Shown here piece by piece: positions 24,967 through 33,928 of a stretch of 64,000 nucleotides of DNA. Where the stretch lies: positions 4,402,001-4,466,000 of the forward strand of contig NZ_CP125781.1 of NCBI RefSeq assembly GCF_030053895.1. The letters run 5' to 3'. The notes below the pieces were generated by a model. It ran no database searches, was not told the DNA's origin, and saw nothing but the letters and a program-made list of their open reading frames with translations. The DNA comes from Trabulsiella odontotermitis. GTDB lineage: Bacteria > Pseudomonadota > Gammaproteobacteria > Enterobacterales > Enterobacteriaceae. How positions within the stretch are numbered: position 1 is the stretch's first letter; each line of letters starts with the position of its first letter. Position numbers and translations under genes: made by a program.

Positions 24967-25868
24967 TATTTCCCCCGTTTGGCGCGTGGGTGCGCCGCAT
25001 CGTACACCGAGGCAAGGTGTTGAAAATCAAGGTGGGTATAAATTTGAGTCGTCGCCAGATTGGCGTGGCCCAGCAGTTCCTGCACGCCGCGCAGATCGCC
25101 ACTCGATTCCAGCATATGTGTGGCAAACGAGTGACGGAGCTTATGCGGATGCACATGGCTGTTCAGCCCCTGCTTAATGCCCCACTCGGCAAATCGCTTC
25201 TGTACGTTGCGCGCCGAAATTCGCTTGCCCTGCTTCGATAAAAACAGTGCGTCGTCATCGCCGCCGAACAGGCCGCGAAGATCGAGCCAGTGTTCAATCC
25301 ATGTCACCGCAGTGCGGCCAATGGGTAAGCGACGCTCCTTGCTGCCTTTGCCGATGACCCACACTTCGCCGGTAGTGAGATCGAGGCTTTTGATGTCCAG
25401 GTTCACCAGCTCGGACAGGCGCAACCCGGCGCCGTACATGATTTCCAGCATCGCGCGGTCACGTACCGCCAGCGGGTCGTTAAGATCAATATCCAGCAAC
25501 CGGTTAACATCGTCTACGTCGATATTTTTCGGCAAATGGCGCGGCGCTTTTGGCGCAGAGACCGCTTTCGCCGGGTTGGCGTTCAGCTCTCCCTGCCACA
25601 CCATCCAGTCAAAGAAACTGCGCAGCGCCGAGAGCCGCAACGCCAGGCTTGCCGGGCCGAGACCGTTACGCCGACTGCGAACCACAAAGTTACGCACTAC
25701 GGCGACATCACATTGCTGCCAGCCCGAAATGCCAGTGTCACCGGCTATCTGGATGATGGCATCAAGTTGCTGTCGGTAATTGCGTAAGGTGATGGGGCTG
25801 AGCTGGCGCTCAACGCCCAGATAGCGAAGGAAGCGTTCGACAGCGTCGTGCATTGAGGAATCGGTCAT
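24966..25868 (-). CDS. xerC: Tyrosine recombinase XerC
   Basis: With XerD it resolves chromosome dimers at dif. 300 residues (298 in E. coli). N-terminal SAM-like core-binding domain (LRYLGVERQLSPITLRNYRQQL). The catalytic domain has GAGLRLSEL (first Arg), GKGSKERRLP (Lys), HPHKLRHSFATH (His-x-x-Arg), LLGHANLATTQIYTH (His and the nucleophile Tyr). Start and stop codons overlap its neighbours yigA (ATGA) and yigB (TAATG), so the genes are translationally coupled. Confidence 0.97.
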   Translation of the reverse strand: MTDSSMHDAVERFLRYLGVERQLSPITLRNYRQQLDAIIQIAGDTGISGWQQCDVAVVRNFVVRSRRNGLGPASLALRLSALRSFFDWMVWQGELNANPAKAVSAPKAPRHLPKNIDVDDVNRLLDIDLNDPLAVRDRAMLEIMYGAGLRLSELVNLDIKSLDLTTGEVWVIGKGSKERRLPIGRTAVTWIEHWLDLRGLFGGDDDALFLSKQGKRISARNVQKRFAEWGIKQGLNSHVHPHKLRHSFATHMLESSGDLRGVQELLGHANLATTQIYTHLDFQHLASVYDAAHPRAKRGK

Positions 25869-26572
25869 ACGCGCTCAATCCAGCGCTCCAGCAGTCCGGG
25901 CAGCATCAGCGCAATTTCCTGTAACAGCTGGGTGCCTTGCCCCTGCTGGTAATGATGCGCATCGCGGCTGCTAAAGAGGATTACGCCAAGATCGCTGTCG
26001 CTGCCGAGCATCGACATCGCGACCGAGCCAATGGCCTTCGCGTCCGGCAGGACAACCAGCAGTTCCGGCCCGTTCAGCGAGCCAAGGTAATGACGTGCGT
26101 GGCCCAGCCGCTGAATACGCAGCGGCTCAAACGCCTGGCGGGACAACGCCAGATGCGTCGCGCGGGTCGGCGCGCCGATGCGCCAGCGATCAGGGAACAG
26201 GCGAACTGTCGCCCCGGCAAGACCGAGATCTCGCGCCCAGCGGTGAAAACGGGTCAGCATGTCGTCGAGGCTTTCAGCGGACGCCAGCCGGGTTTGCAGG
26301 TGCAACAGACGATAGAACAGGCTTTCGTTTGTCGTGGCCTGCTCCATTAGCAGCGAAATGTTTTCTTCCAGCGTGCTGATGTGGTTACGCGCCCGCGCCA
26401 TATGCCATTCCACCAGCGATACGGTGCCGCGAACCGGATGAGGAACCCGCATCTGCTCGACGAACGGCGCATTGCGGGTAAAAAATTCAGGATGTTGCAG
26501 CAGGTACTCCACCACGGCGCGATCGTCCAGCGCCGTGACCACATCCTGCTGTTCTTCCCCGACTTGTTTCAT
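25865..26572 (-). CDS. yigA: DUF484 family protein YigA
   Basis: GAF-like DUF484 protein of unknown function. 235 residues from the ATG at 26572 (MKQVGEEQQDVV), as in E. coli. The motifs VEYLLQHPEFFTRNAPFVEQMRVPHPVRGTVSLVEW and ARDLGLAGATVRLFPDRWR are strongly conserved. The frame remains open upstream inside dapF, but the 26572 start overlaps the dapF stop by ATGA. It is always found between dapF and xerC in enterics. Confidence 0.92.
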   Translation of the reverse strand: MKQVGEEQQDVVTALDDRAVVEYLLQHPEFFTRNAPFVEQMRVPHPVRGTVSLVEWHMARARNHISTLEENISLLMEQATTNESLFYRLLHLQTRLASAESLDDMLTRFHRWARDLGLAGATVRLFPDRWRIGAPTRATHLALSRQAFEPLRIQRLGHARHYLGSLNGPELLVVLPDAKAIGSVAMSMLGSDSDLGVILFSSRDAHHYQQGQGTQLLQEIALMLPGLLERWIERV

Positions 26573-27393
26573 AAGTGAATAAATCCGTCGTAGACATGTG
26601 CCGCCGGGCCAGTCATAAACAACGGTTGACCCGGACCTTTCCAGGCGATATCGAGTCGCCCGCCTGGTAATTCCACGCGTACTTCTTCTGCCAGCAGCCC
26701 TTGCTGAATGCCGACAGCGACCGCCGCGCACGCGCCGCTACCGCAGGCCTGCGTTTCCCCTGCGCCGCGCTCATAAACGCGCAGACGAATATGGTCACGG
26801 TTGACTATCTGCATAAAGCCGATATTAGCGCGCTCGGGAAAACGTTCGTGACTCTCCATCACCGGTCCCAGCGTTTCTACCGCCGCGGTGTCGACGTCAT
26901 CGACCTGAATCACGCAGTGTGGATTTCCCATCGACACCACGCCGCACAATATTGTCTGCTCGGCCGCACGCATAATATAGGTCTTTTCCGCTTTGTTCGC
27001 GCGAAACGGCACCTGTGACGGCTCAAAGTTGGGCTCACCCATGTTCACCCGAACCAGATCGTCATCTGTTACGCTTAATACCATACGACCATTCGCCGTA
27101 CTGACGCGAATATCACGTTTATTGGTCAGCCCTTTCAGGCGCACAAAACGCGCGAAGCAGCGCGCACCGTTGCCGCACTGCGACACTTCGCTGCCATCGG
27201 CATTGAAAATACGGTAGTGAAAATCCAGTTCAGGATCGTACGGCGGTTCAACGATCAGCAGTTGATCGAAACCGACACCGAGATGCCGATCCGCTAACCG
27301 CCGGATCAGCTCCGGCGAAAAAAACACATTCTGCGTTACCGCGTCGACGACCATGAAGTCGTTACCCAGACCGTGCATTTTAGAGAACTGCAT
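26569..27393 (-). CDS. dapF: Diaminopimelate epimerase
   Basis: Cytosolic racemase converting LL- to meso-diaminopimelate for lysine and peptidoglycan. 274 residues from the second of two adjacent ATGs (27393), which has GGAG at the better spacing and gives the E. coli length. Both catalytic cysteines are seen: SQCGNGARCF (Cys73) and ETQACGSGACAAV (Cys217). It heads the dapF-yigA-xerC-yigB operon; the lipoprotein gene yifL lies 35 bases upstream on the same strand. Confidence 0.98.
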   Translation of the reverse strand: MQFSKMHGLGNDFMVVDAVTQNVFFSPELIRRLADRHLGVGFDQLLIVEPPYDPELDFHYRIFNADGSEVSQCGNGARCFARFVRLKGLTNKRDIRVSTANGRMVLSVTDDDLVRVNMGEPNFEPSQVPFRANKAEKTYIMRAAEQTILCGVVSMGNPHCVIQVDDVDTAAVETLGPVMESHERFPERANIGFMQIVNRDHIRLRVYERGAGETQACGSGACAAVAVGIQQGLLAEEVRVELPGGRLDIAWKGPGQPLFMTGPAAHVYDGFIHL

Positions 27394-27428
27394 CATCTAC
27401 TCCATTCACGGGATTGAGAACGGAACCG

Positions 27429-27632
27429 TCAGTAATTCACCTGAGTCGGGCCGCCATTGTCGCCACGATCGTTACGATCCGGCGTTGTACTCTGAATTGT
27501 GCTATCAACCGGTTTTGTCGGCGGCGGTGCGGTTTTATCTGCCGGAGGGAAATAAAGCGGCCCTTTCAGTCCACAGCCGGTCAGGCTGAACATCGTCAGT
27601 AGTATGGCGAGCGTTCGGTAAACGTTTTTCAT
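27429..27632 (-). CDS. yifL: Small lipoprotein YifL
   Basis: 67 residues from the ATG at 27632. The N-terminus carries a signal II peptide with lipobox LTGC (about residues 17-20), followed by GLKGPLYFPPADK, the conserved motif of this LptM-like family, and a Pro/Thr-rich tail. The family includes LptM, which assists LptD assembly; yifL is the usual K-12 name at this locus. A longer start at 27653 would place seven residues before the signal peptide. Probably co-transcribed with dapF. Confidence 0.9.
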   Translation of the reverse strand: MKNVYRTLAILLTMFSLTGCGLKGPLYFPPADKTAPPPTKPVDSTIQSTTPDRNDRGDNGGPTQVNY

Positions 27633-27769
27633 TCTAAAATGCCTGTTGTTCATGCTTTCTGTTTTCTATCATCGCAGGAGAAGACGTAAAAGCAAGCGTT
27701 TAGCGCCTAACTGCAACGCATTATGTTTCGCGTTATACTGCCGCCATCACTAAAAAATAGGAAACAAAA

Positions 27770-28090
27770 ATGAACGACAGTGAATTTCATCGCCTTGCGG
27801 ACGCCCTGTGGCTGACCATCGAAGAACGCCTTGACGACCGGGACAGCGACAGTGATATCGACTGCGAGATTAACGGCGGCGTGCTGACGCTCTCTTTCGA
27901 CAACGGCAGCAAAATTATTATTAACCGTCAGGAGCCGTTGCACCAGGTGTGGCTGGCGACAAAACAGGGCGGCTATCACTTTGACCTGAAAGGGGATGAG
28001 TGGGTCTGCGATCGCAGCGGCGAAACGTTCTGGGATCTTTTAGAGCAGGCTGCCACGCAGCAGGCGGGAGAACCGGTCAGTTTCCGCTAA
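27770..28090 (+). CDS. cyaY: Frataxin homologue CyaY
   Basis: Iron-binding regulator of IscS-dependent Fe-S cluster assembly. 106 residues, identical length to E. coli. The acidic N-terminal helix (NDSEFHRLADALWLTIEERLDDRDSDSDIDCE) and the frataxin sheet motif (GSKIIINRQEPLHQVWLATKQGGYHFDLK) are intact. It is convergent with cyaA, with stop codons 18 bases apart; a promoter in the 137-base gap from yifL is expected. Confidence 0.97.
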   Translation: MNDSEFHRLADALWLTIEERLDDRDSDSDIDCEINGGVLTLSFDNGSKIIINRQEPLHQVWLATKQGGYHFDLKGDEWVCDRSGETFWDLLEQAATQQAGEPVSFR

Positions 28091-28108
28091 GCGCGGTCTG
28101 CCGCGTAA

Positions 28109-30655
28109 CTACGAAAAATATTGCTGCAGTAACGGCGCCGTGTTGTCCTGATCGATCGCGGCGGCCGTGCCAATCGCCTGGGTGCGGAACGGAATGACCT
28201 GCGCGCGCCCGTCGACTTTCACAATCTGGTAAAACTGCGGCAGGTTGAAGTTGATAAAGCTGGAGCCGTAGGTAAAGCGGTCGTGAGACGATGAATAGAA
28301 GCGGCTGACGTCACGAACCAGCTCCTCTTTACTCCCTTCGCAGTGGTGGTAGACCTCTGCCCGGTTTGTCTCATCCAGAATGTAAATATTAAAGCCGTTA
28401 TCATCACTGGTATCTTCAAAGAAGAACTGGATGATCCCTTCGCTGGCGAAACCGTCAACCACCGGCGGTAGCTGAACCTGATTGGTTTCGACCTGAACAG
28501 ACAGACCGTGCAGCTTGTTATGCGAAATGGCGCCGTAAAACTCGATGGCGTTTTCCAGCTTCTGTACCGACACGTTCAGACGTTCGAAGAACAGGCCCCA
28601 GGTCTGCCCGGAGACGCGCAGCGCTTTGAAGCGCCCGGTTTCCTGACGCGTACTGGAAAGGCGCAGCTCGATACATTCAGAAACCAGTTGCTGCACGCGG
28701 GTGCGAATCAAACCACGAAGGTGCTGGCTGTAGCAAAAGACTTCAACGCTGTCCGGCGGCGCGGCATCCTGGTGCATTTTGCCGAGAATCGTTTTTAAAG
28801 CTTCGATCATCGCCTGCTCGCCGTTGAAATGCAGTGTCCGCACTTCGTTCCACGAGTTGCGATACAGCAGATCAATACTGCCAATCAGGCAATTTTGCGC
28901 TTCGCCAAAGCTGAAGACATCCAGCTTGCGGAAATCGAAATGAACCACCTGATTGCGGAACGCCGCCGTCGGGTCGTATTCGAGGTTAACGATAATCGCC
29001 AGATGGCGGATTTCACAGGGGCTGTACAGCGCTTTTGGCGTCGGTGCCGGCAGGCGCAGCGGGAAGTGATGAGACACATCCGCCACCATTTCCTGCAGTT
29101 TCGCCAGATCAACAAGACCGTTGCCCTTAATAAACAGGTGCGTGCGTGACGTCAGCAGGCCGTTAAACCAGGCCCAGGCCACCAGCTTATTAAGATAACG
29201 GTTATATTCCAGCGGTTGATGGCTGACGATAGATTCCATGTTCGGCGCACGGTTGTAGAGATACCACCCCGTACGGTTAGCGCGGCCCGGCGGCACATAA
29301 ATAAACGTCAGATTCGGCTCGGAAAGATCCGGGGAAATCTGCGGATTCACCAACGTCACTTTGCCCGGTAAGGCTTCAAATGCGGCATACAGTTTACGCG
29401 TCAGCACGCCGATATCCTGCGGGCTGGCGGAGACGCTCAGGTTGTTACGGCGGGCGAAACGGATGAGGTTACGATAGCTCTGCATCATCGCATCGAGCAG
29501 TTCGTTATGCGCATTGCGCACTTCATCGATTTTCCAGTTCGCACGGTTGTCGAGCATGGTCAGACGCGCATCGTCCCAGCCCCACTCTTTCACTAACTGG
29601 GAGAGCACTTCACGACGCCAGCCGACGCAGGCGCGCTCGCGGCTCAGTTTTTCGCACACTTTGAGATAGAAACAGCGGCGTACCAGATCAAGACGCGTTT
29701 CGTCTTCAATATTAACGAGATATTCGGTGACGCGCTCCAGCATCATGCAGTACGGGTCGAGACCAAACGAAATGATCTCACCGTCATGCAGGCGCTGTTT
29801 GATATCTTTCGCCAGCAGGCGCGGATTGGGATATTCCCAGGAATAGGCCTCCAGCAGCAGGGTTTTCAACACCGCTTTGTAGGGCGAGTCGATGCTTTTA
29901 TAAAGCTGCCACAGGCTGGCGCCAAAGTACTCTTCCGCCGACAGCGAGCTCAGACCGCCAAGATCCAGCCACTCGTTCGGTGTCAGCACGCCCTGCGCAT
30001 ACAGTGTCATCACGTAGTCGTCGTAATGCTCTTCTTCGTCGCCAGGCACCATATTCCACAGAATACGTTTCCCGGCGAGGCGCACGGCGGTACGATAAAA
30101 TTCGTCGAGCAGCAGGATGTGCTGCGTTGAGCCGCAGTCCTCGCCGCCGAGGCTGCCGCTTTCATTGTGGCGGAAGCGGTTTTCGTCAATCAGGAAGAAA
30201 CTAACCTCAACACCCAACGACGCGGCCCAGCTTTCCAGCAGACTGCATTTACGTTGCAGCAGTTGGCGTTCGTCGTTGTCGAGCCACGACTGGTGGCAGA
30301 CCCAGATATCCAGGTCAGAGGAACAGCTTTGCCCTACCGACGACGTACTGCCCATGGTGTACACGCCAGTGATCGGCAGTTCACCCTGCGGGGTTTCCTG
30401 CCTCGGCATGCCGCGGTGCAGTTCGAGTTCATCAAGATAGTGGCGTTGGGTTTCATCAGGCGTGAAAAGGCAGATGCCAGCGGGAACGTTACCGTCAAGG
30501 TAACCCGGCATCAGCGGGTGATGATAATGCAGCAATGTCGGCAGTAGACTGTAGACCTGTTGGAACGCAGGCCCCATGGCAGCAAGCGCGCGATCCACAC
30601 GCAATTGATTGATGGCATCCAGTCTCTGTTTAAGTGTCTCAATGTAGAGGTACAA
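28109..30655 (-). CDS. cyaA: Class I adenylate cyclase
   Basis: Makes cAMP; its activity is controlled by phosphorylated EIIA-Glc through the C-terminal half. 848 residues from a TTG at 30655 (YLYIETLKQRLDAINQL), the same weak start used in E. coli, with AGGCG 8 bases upstream. The catalytic half contains GSTSSVGQSCSSDLDIW (nucleotidyltransferase signature near 104-120). The C-terminal tail near QAIGTAAAIDQDN differs from K-12. The leader carries a CRP site, so negative feedback by cAMP-CRP is expected. Divergent from hemC. Confidence 0.98.
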   Translation of the reverse strand: MYLYIETLKQRLDAINQLRVDRALAAMGPAFQQVYSLLPTLLHYHHPLMPGYLDGNVPAGICLFTPDETQRHYLDELELHRGMPRQETPQGELPITGVYTMGSTSSVGQSCSSDLDIWVCHQSWLDNDERQLLQRKCSLLESWAASLGVEVSFFLIDENRFRHNESGSLGGEDCGSTQHILLLDEFYRTAVRLAGKRILWNMVPGDEEEHYDDYVMTLYAQGVLTPNEWLDLGGLSSLSAEEYFGASLWQLYKSIDSPYKAVLKTLLLEAYSWEYPNPRLLAKDIKQRLHDGEIISFGLDPYCMMLERVTEYLVNIEDETRLDLVRRCFYLKVCEKLSRERACVGWRREVLSQLVKEWGWDDARLTMLDNRANWKIDEVRNAHNELLDAMMQSYRNLIRFARRNNLSVSASPQDIGVLTRKLYAAFEALPGKVTLVNPQISPDLSEPNLTFIYVPPGRANRTGWYLYNRAPNMESIVSHQPLEYNRYLNKLVAWAWFNGLLTSRTHLFIKGNGLVDLAKLQEMVADVSHHFPLRLPAPTPKALYSPCEIRHLAIIVNLEYDPTAAFRNQVVHFDFRKLDVFSFGEAQNCLIGSIDLLYRNSWNEVRTLHFNGEQAMIEALKTILGKMHQDAAPPDSVEVFCYSQHLRGLIRTRVQQLVSECIELRLSSTRQETGRFKALRVSGQTWGLFFERLNVSVQKLENAIEFYGAISHNKLHGLSVQVETNQVQLPPVVDGFASEGIIQFFFEDTSDDNGFNIYILDETNRAEVYHHCEGSKEELVRDVSRFYSSSHDRFTYGSSFINFNLPQFYQIVKVDGRAQVIPFRTQAIGTAAAIDQDNTAPLLQQYFS

Positions 30656-31029
30656 GACATTTCGCCTGATGTTCAAACCCCGGTACCCAAGGCGATGAGC
30701 CGCCAGAGATACGACATGGGTTGCAGTAATTCAACAAATACCGTTACCGTTTGTCGTCGTTTTCGTTTTGGTCGCGTTGACGAACAAATGGTTTAAAACG
30801 TGATCAATCTAACACCTTGCTGATTGACCGTAAAGAAAGATGCGCTACATACAAGTGTAGCATCAATTAATTCACGAAAATTTCTGAAAGCGGTCCGGGC
30901 GGGTTACGCAGTCGATCGCATAATGACGTAACGCTTCCACTTCCCTCTTCCCGCAAAAAACCGTGAAAACTGACATCCTTAAGGCAAGAGTGTTAGGATG
31001 GTTAGTGGACGATTATGACGGTAACAAGC
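30656..31029. other. Divergent cyaA-hemC control region
   Basis: 374 bases without a gene. It contains the cyaA leader and a CRP site (listed separately). The rest (30830-31000) must hold the hemC promoter, which I cannot fix precisely. No further ORF with a ribosome site was seen. Confidence 0.6.
30798..30818 (-). promoter_or_regulatory. CRP site in the cyaA P2 promoter region
   Basis: On the minus strand: AGGTGTTAGATTGATCACGTT, almost identical to the known E. coli cyaA operator that mediates repression by cAMP-CRP. It is about 150 bases upstream of the TTG start. Confidence 0.8.
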
Positions 31030-31971
31030 ATGTTAGACAAAGTTTTGAGAATTGCCACACGGCAGAGTCCCCTCGCGTTGTGGCAGGCACATTATGTCAA
31101 AAATAGCCTCATGGCCTGTCACCCCGGACTGGATGTCGAACTTGTGCCGATGGTGACCCGCGGCGATGTGATCCTCGACACCCCACTGGCCAAAGTCGGC
31201 GGTAAAGGGCTGTTCGTCAAAGAGCTGGAGTTAGCGCTGCTTGAGAATCGTGCTGACATCGCCGTTCACTCGATGAAAGACGTGCCCGTTGATTTCCCCG
31301 AAGGGCTTGGGCTGGTGACCATTTGCGAGCGTGAAGATCCGCGCGACGCCTTCGTCTCTAACCACTATAACTCGCTGGATGATCTCCCCGCCGGCAGCGT
31401 TGTTGGCACCTCCAGTTTACGCCGTCAGTGTCAGCTTGCCGCCCACCGCCCTGATCTGGTGATCCGTTCCCTGCGTGGCAACGTCGGAACGCGGCTGAGC
31501 AAGCTGGACAACGGCGACTATGACGCCATTATTCTCGCCACCGCCGGGCTGATCCGTCTGGGGCTTGAGTCTCGCATCCGCATGGCGTTGCCGCCAGAAA
31601 CCTCGTTACCGGCCGTCGGTCAGGGCGCGGTTGGCATTGAATGCCGCCTGGGCGATGACTGGACCCGTGCGTTGCTGGCGCCGCTGAACCATACCGAAAC
31701 CGCAATCCGCGTAAAAGCGGAGCGCGCCATGAACATGCGCCTCGAAGGCGGTTGTCAGGTTCCGATTGGCAGCTATGCTGAGCTCATTGACGGCGAAATC
31801 TGGCTGCGCGCCCTGGTTGGCGCCCCGGACGGTTCGCAGATGGTGCGTGGCGAGCGCCGCGGCAAACCCGAAGAGGCGGAACAACTGGGCATCTCGCTGG
31901 CGGAAGAACTACTGCAAAACGGGGCGCGCGCTATCCTGGCGGCGGTCTACGATGGAGAATCGCCTGCATGA
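31030..31971 (+). CDS. hemC: Hydroxymethylbilane synthase (porphobilinogen deaminase)
   Basis: Polymerises four porphobilinogen units in haem synthesis. 313 residues from the ATG at 31030 (MLDKVLRIATRQSPLALWQ); an in-frame ATG at 31015 would add five residues and cannot be excluded. Motifs: GDVILDTPLAKVGGKGLFVKELE, ADIAVHSMKDVP, TSSLRRQCQL and the dipyrromethane-cofactor cysteine in LEGGCQVPIGSY. First gene of hemCDXY; its stop overlaps hemD by ATGA. Confidence 0.97.
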   Translation: MLDKVLRIATRQSPLALWQAHYVKNSLMACHPGLDVELVPMVTRGDVILDTPLAKVGGKGLFVKELELALLENRADIAVHSMKDVPVDFPEGLGLVTICEREDPRDAFVSNHYNSLDDLPAGSVVGTSSLRRQCQLAAHRPDLVIRSLRGNVGTRLSKLDNGDYDAIILATAGLIRLGLESRIRMALPPETSLPAVGQGAVGIECRLGDDWTRALLAPLNHTETAIRVKAERAMNMRLEGGCQVPIGSYAELIDGEIWLRALVGAPDGSQMVRGERRGKPEEAEQLGISLAEELLQNGARAILAAVYDGESPA

Positions 31972-32708
31972 GTATTCTGGTCACCCGCCCGTCTCCGCAG
32001 GGAGAAGAATTAGTGAGCCGCTTGCGCACACTGGGGCGAGTGGCCTGGAATTTCCCGCTGATCGAATTTACCCCCGGGCGGGAATTACCGCAGTTGGCCG
32101 GCCTGCTGAGTAACCTCAGTGAAAACGATCTGCTGTTTGCGCTGTCCCATCACGCGGTGGCATTTGCCGACGCGCAACTGCGCCAGCAGCAGGTTCACTG
32201 GCCGCAAGCGCCCCACTATTTCGCCATTGGCCGCACCACAGCGCTGGCATTACATCAGGTCAGCGGCAACGCGATTCACTATCCACAAGATCGGGAAATC
32301 AGCGAAGTCTTGCTACAATTACCTGAATTACAAAAAATTGCGGGAAAGAAAGCGCTGATATTGCGCGGCAACGGCGGGCGGGAATTGCTCGGCGAAACGC
32401 TGCAATCGCGCGGTGCTGAAGTGACCTTTTGCGAATGCTATCAGCGAACGGCAAAACATTACGATGGCGCGGAAGAAGCCATGCGCTGGCAATCACGTGG
32501 GGTGACCACGCTGGTCGTGACCAGCGGTGAAATGCTACAACAGCTCTGGTCGCTTACCCCGCCGTGGTATCGTGAACACTGGCTACTACGCTGTCGGCTG
32601 CTGGTTGTCAGCGAGCGACTGGCGCATCTCGCCAGGGAATTAGGCTGGCAAGAGATACAGATTGCCGATAGCGCCGACAACGATGCGCTGCTGCGCGCGT
32701 TACAATAA
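31968..32708 (+). CDS. hemD: Uroporphyrinogen-III synthase
   Basis: Closes and rearranges hydroxymethylbilane to uroporphyrinogen III. 246 residues, same length as E. coli. The family is poorly conserved; here MSILVTRPSPQGEELVSRL, the FALSHHAVAFA region and LVVTSGEMLQQL are recognisable. Overlaps the hemC stop by four bases (ATGA), so translation is coupled. Followed by hemX after 21 bases. Confidence 0.96.
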   Translation: MSILVTRPSPQGEELVSRLRTLGRVAWNFPLIEFTPGRELPQLAGLLSNLSENDLLFALSHHAVAFADAQLRQQQVHWPQAPHYFAIGRTTALALHQVSGNAIHYPQDREISEVLLQLPELQKIAGKKALILRGNGGRELLGETLQSRGAEVTFCECYQRTAKHYDGAEEAMRWQSRGVTTLVVTSGEMLQQLWSLTPPWYREHWLLRCRLLVVSERLAHLARELGWQEIQIADSADNDALLRALQ

Positions 32709-32729
32709 CTCTCAAAACTGGAAGCCATA

Positions 32730-33926
32730 ATGACGGAACAACAACATTCCTCCGCCGTGGTTGAAGAGACCAGGGAGGCCGTGGAAACCACGCCACAGCC
32801 AGAAAAAAACCCAGAGCCGCAGAAAACGGCCCCCAAAGGCAGTGGCAACAAGACCAGCCTGGTACTGAGCGCTGTCGCCATTGCTATCGCGCTGGCGGCG
32901 GGCGTTGGCTTATACGGTTGGGGAAAACAACAGGCGTTGACGCAAACAACGGCGAATGACACTCTTGCTAATCAACTGATTGCGTTACAGAAATCGCAAG
33001 AAACGCAAAAAACCGAATTCGAAGGCATCATCAAACAGCAGGCAGACCAGCTCGCTGAGGCGAAACGCCAGCAGGATGCACTGACTAAACAGCTCGACGA
33101 AGTACAGCAAAAAGTAGCCACTATTTCCGGCAGCGACGCCAAAACCTGGCTGCTGGCGCAGGCGGATTATCTGGTCAAACTTGCTGGTCGCAAACTGTGG
33201 AGCGATCAGGACGTGACCACCGCGGCGGCGCTGCTGAAAAGCGCGGACGCCAGCCTCGCCGACATGAACGATCCCAGCCTGATCACCGCACGCCGCGCCA
33301 TTACTGACGATATCGCCAGTTTGTCCGGCGTCGCGCAGGTGGATTACGACGGCATTATTCTGAAGGTTAACCAGCTGGCGAATCAGGTCGATAACCTGCG
33401 TCTGGCCGATAACAACGACGACGGCTCGCCGATGGATGACGACGACAGCAGCGAACTCTCCAGCTCGCTCAGCGAATGGCGGGTGAACCTGCAAAAGAGC
33501 TGGCAGAACTTTATGGACAACTTTATTACCGTTCGTCGCCGTGATGAAACTGCCGTTCCACTGCTGGCGCCAAATCAGGATGTCTATCTGCGAGAAAATA
33601 TTCGTTCCCGCCTGTTAGTCGCGGCGCAGGCTGTACCGCGCCATCAGGACGAAACCTACAAACAGGCGCTGGATAACGTCTCCACCTGGGTTCGGGCTTA
33701 CTACGATACCGAAGACGCGACGACCAAAGGTTTCCTTGAAGAGATCGATAAGCTCAGCCAGCAAAGCATTTCAATGGATATCCCTGACACGCTGCAAAGC
33801 CAGGCAATTCTGGAAAAACTGATGCAAACAAGGGTGCGTAACCTGCTGGCCCAGCCCGCTGCTCCGTCTGCAGCAGATGCCGCACCGCAAGCTGATGCCC
33901 CGGCTGCGGCACCGCAAGGAGAATAA
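32730..33926 (+). CDS. hemX: HemX, membrane protein of the hem operon
   Basis: 398 residues (393 in E. coli). Long acidic/Pro-rich cytoplasmic start, one membrane helix near 48-70 (TSLVLSAVAIAIALAAGVGLYGW), then a periplasmic coiled coil (ALQKSQETQKTEFEGIIKQQADQLAEAKRQ) and an Ala/Pro-rich C-terminus. Once annotated as uroporphyrin-III C-methyltransferase, but no SAM-binding methylase motif is present; its function is unknown. Third gene of hemCDXY, two bases before hemY. Confidence 0.95.
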   Translation: MTEQQHSSAVVEETREAVETTPQPEKNPEPQKTAPKGSGNKTSLVLSAVAIAIALAAGVGLYGWGKQQALTQTTANDTLANQLIALQKSQETQKTEFEGIIKQQADQLAEAKRQQDALTKQLDEVQQKVATISGSDAKTWLLAQADYLVKLAGRKLWSDQDVTTAAALLKSADASLADMNDPSLITARRAITDDIASLSGVAQVDYDGIILKVNQLANQVDNLRLADNNDDGSPMDDDDSSELSSSLSEWRVNLQKSWQNFMDNFITVRRRDETAVPLLAPNQDVYLRENIRSRLLVAAQAVPRHQDETYKQALDNVSTWVRAYYDTEDATTKGFLEEIDKLSQQSISMDIPDTLQSQAILEKLMQTRVRNLLAQPAAPSAADAAPQADAPAAAPQGE

Positions 33927-33928
33927 TC

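Noticed and set aside
32730..33926. HemX as uroporphyrinogen-III methyltransferase
   Set aside because: The old name is not supported: one membrane helix and a coiled coil, with no SAM-binding methylase motif.
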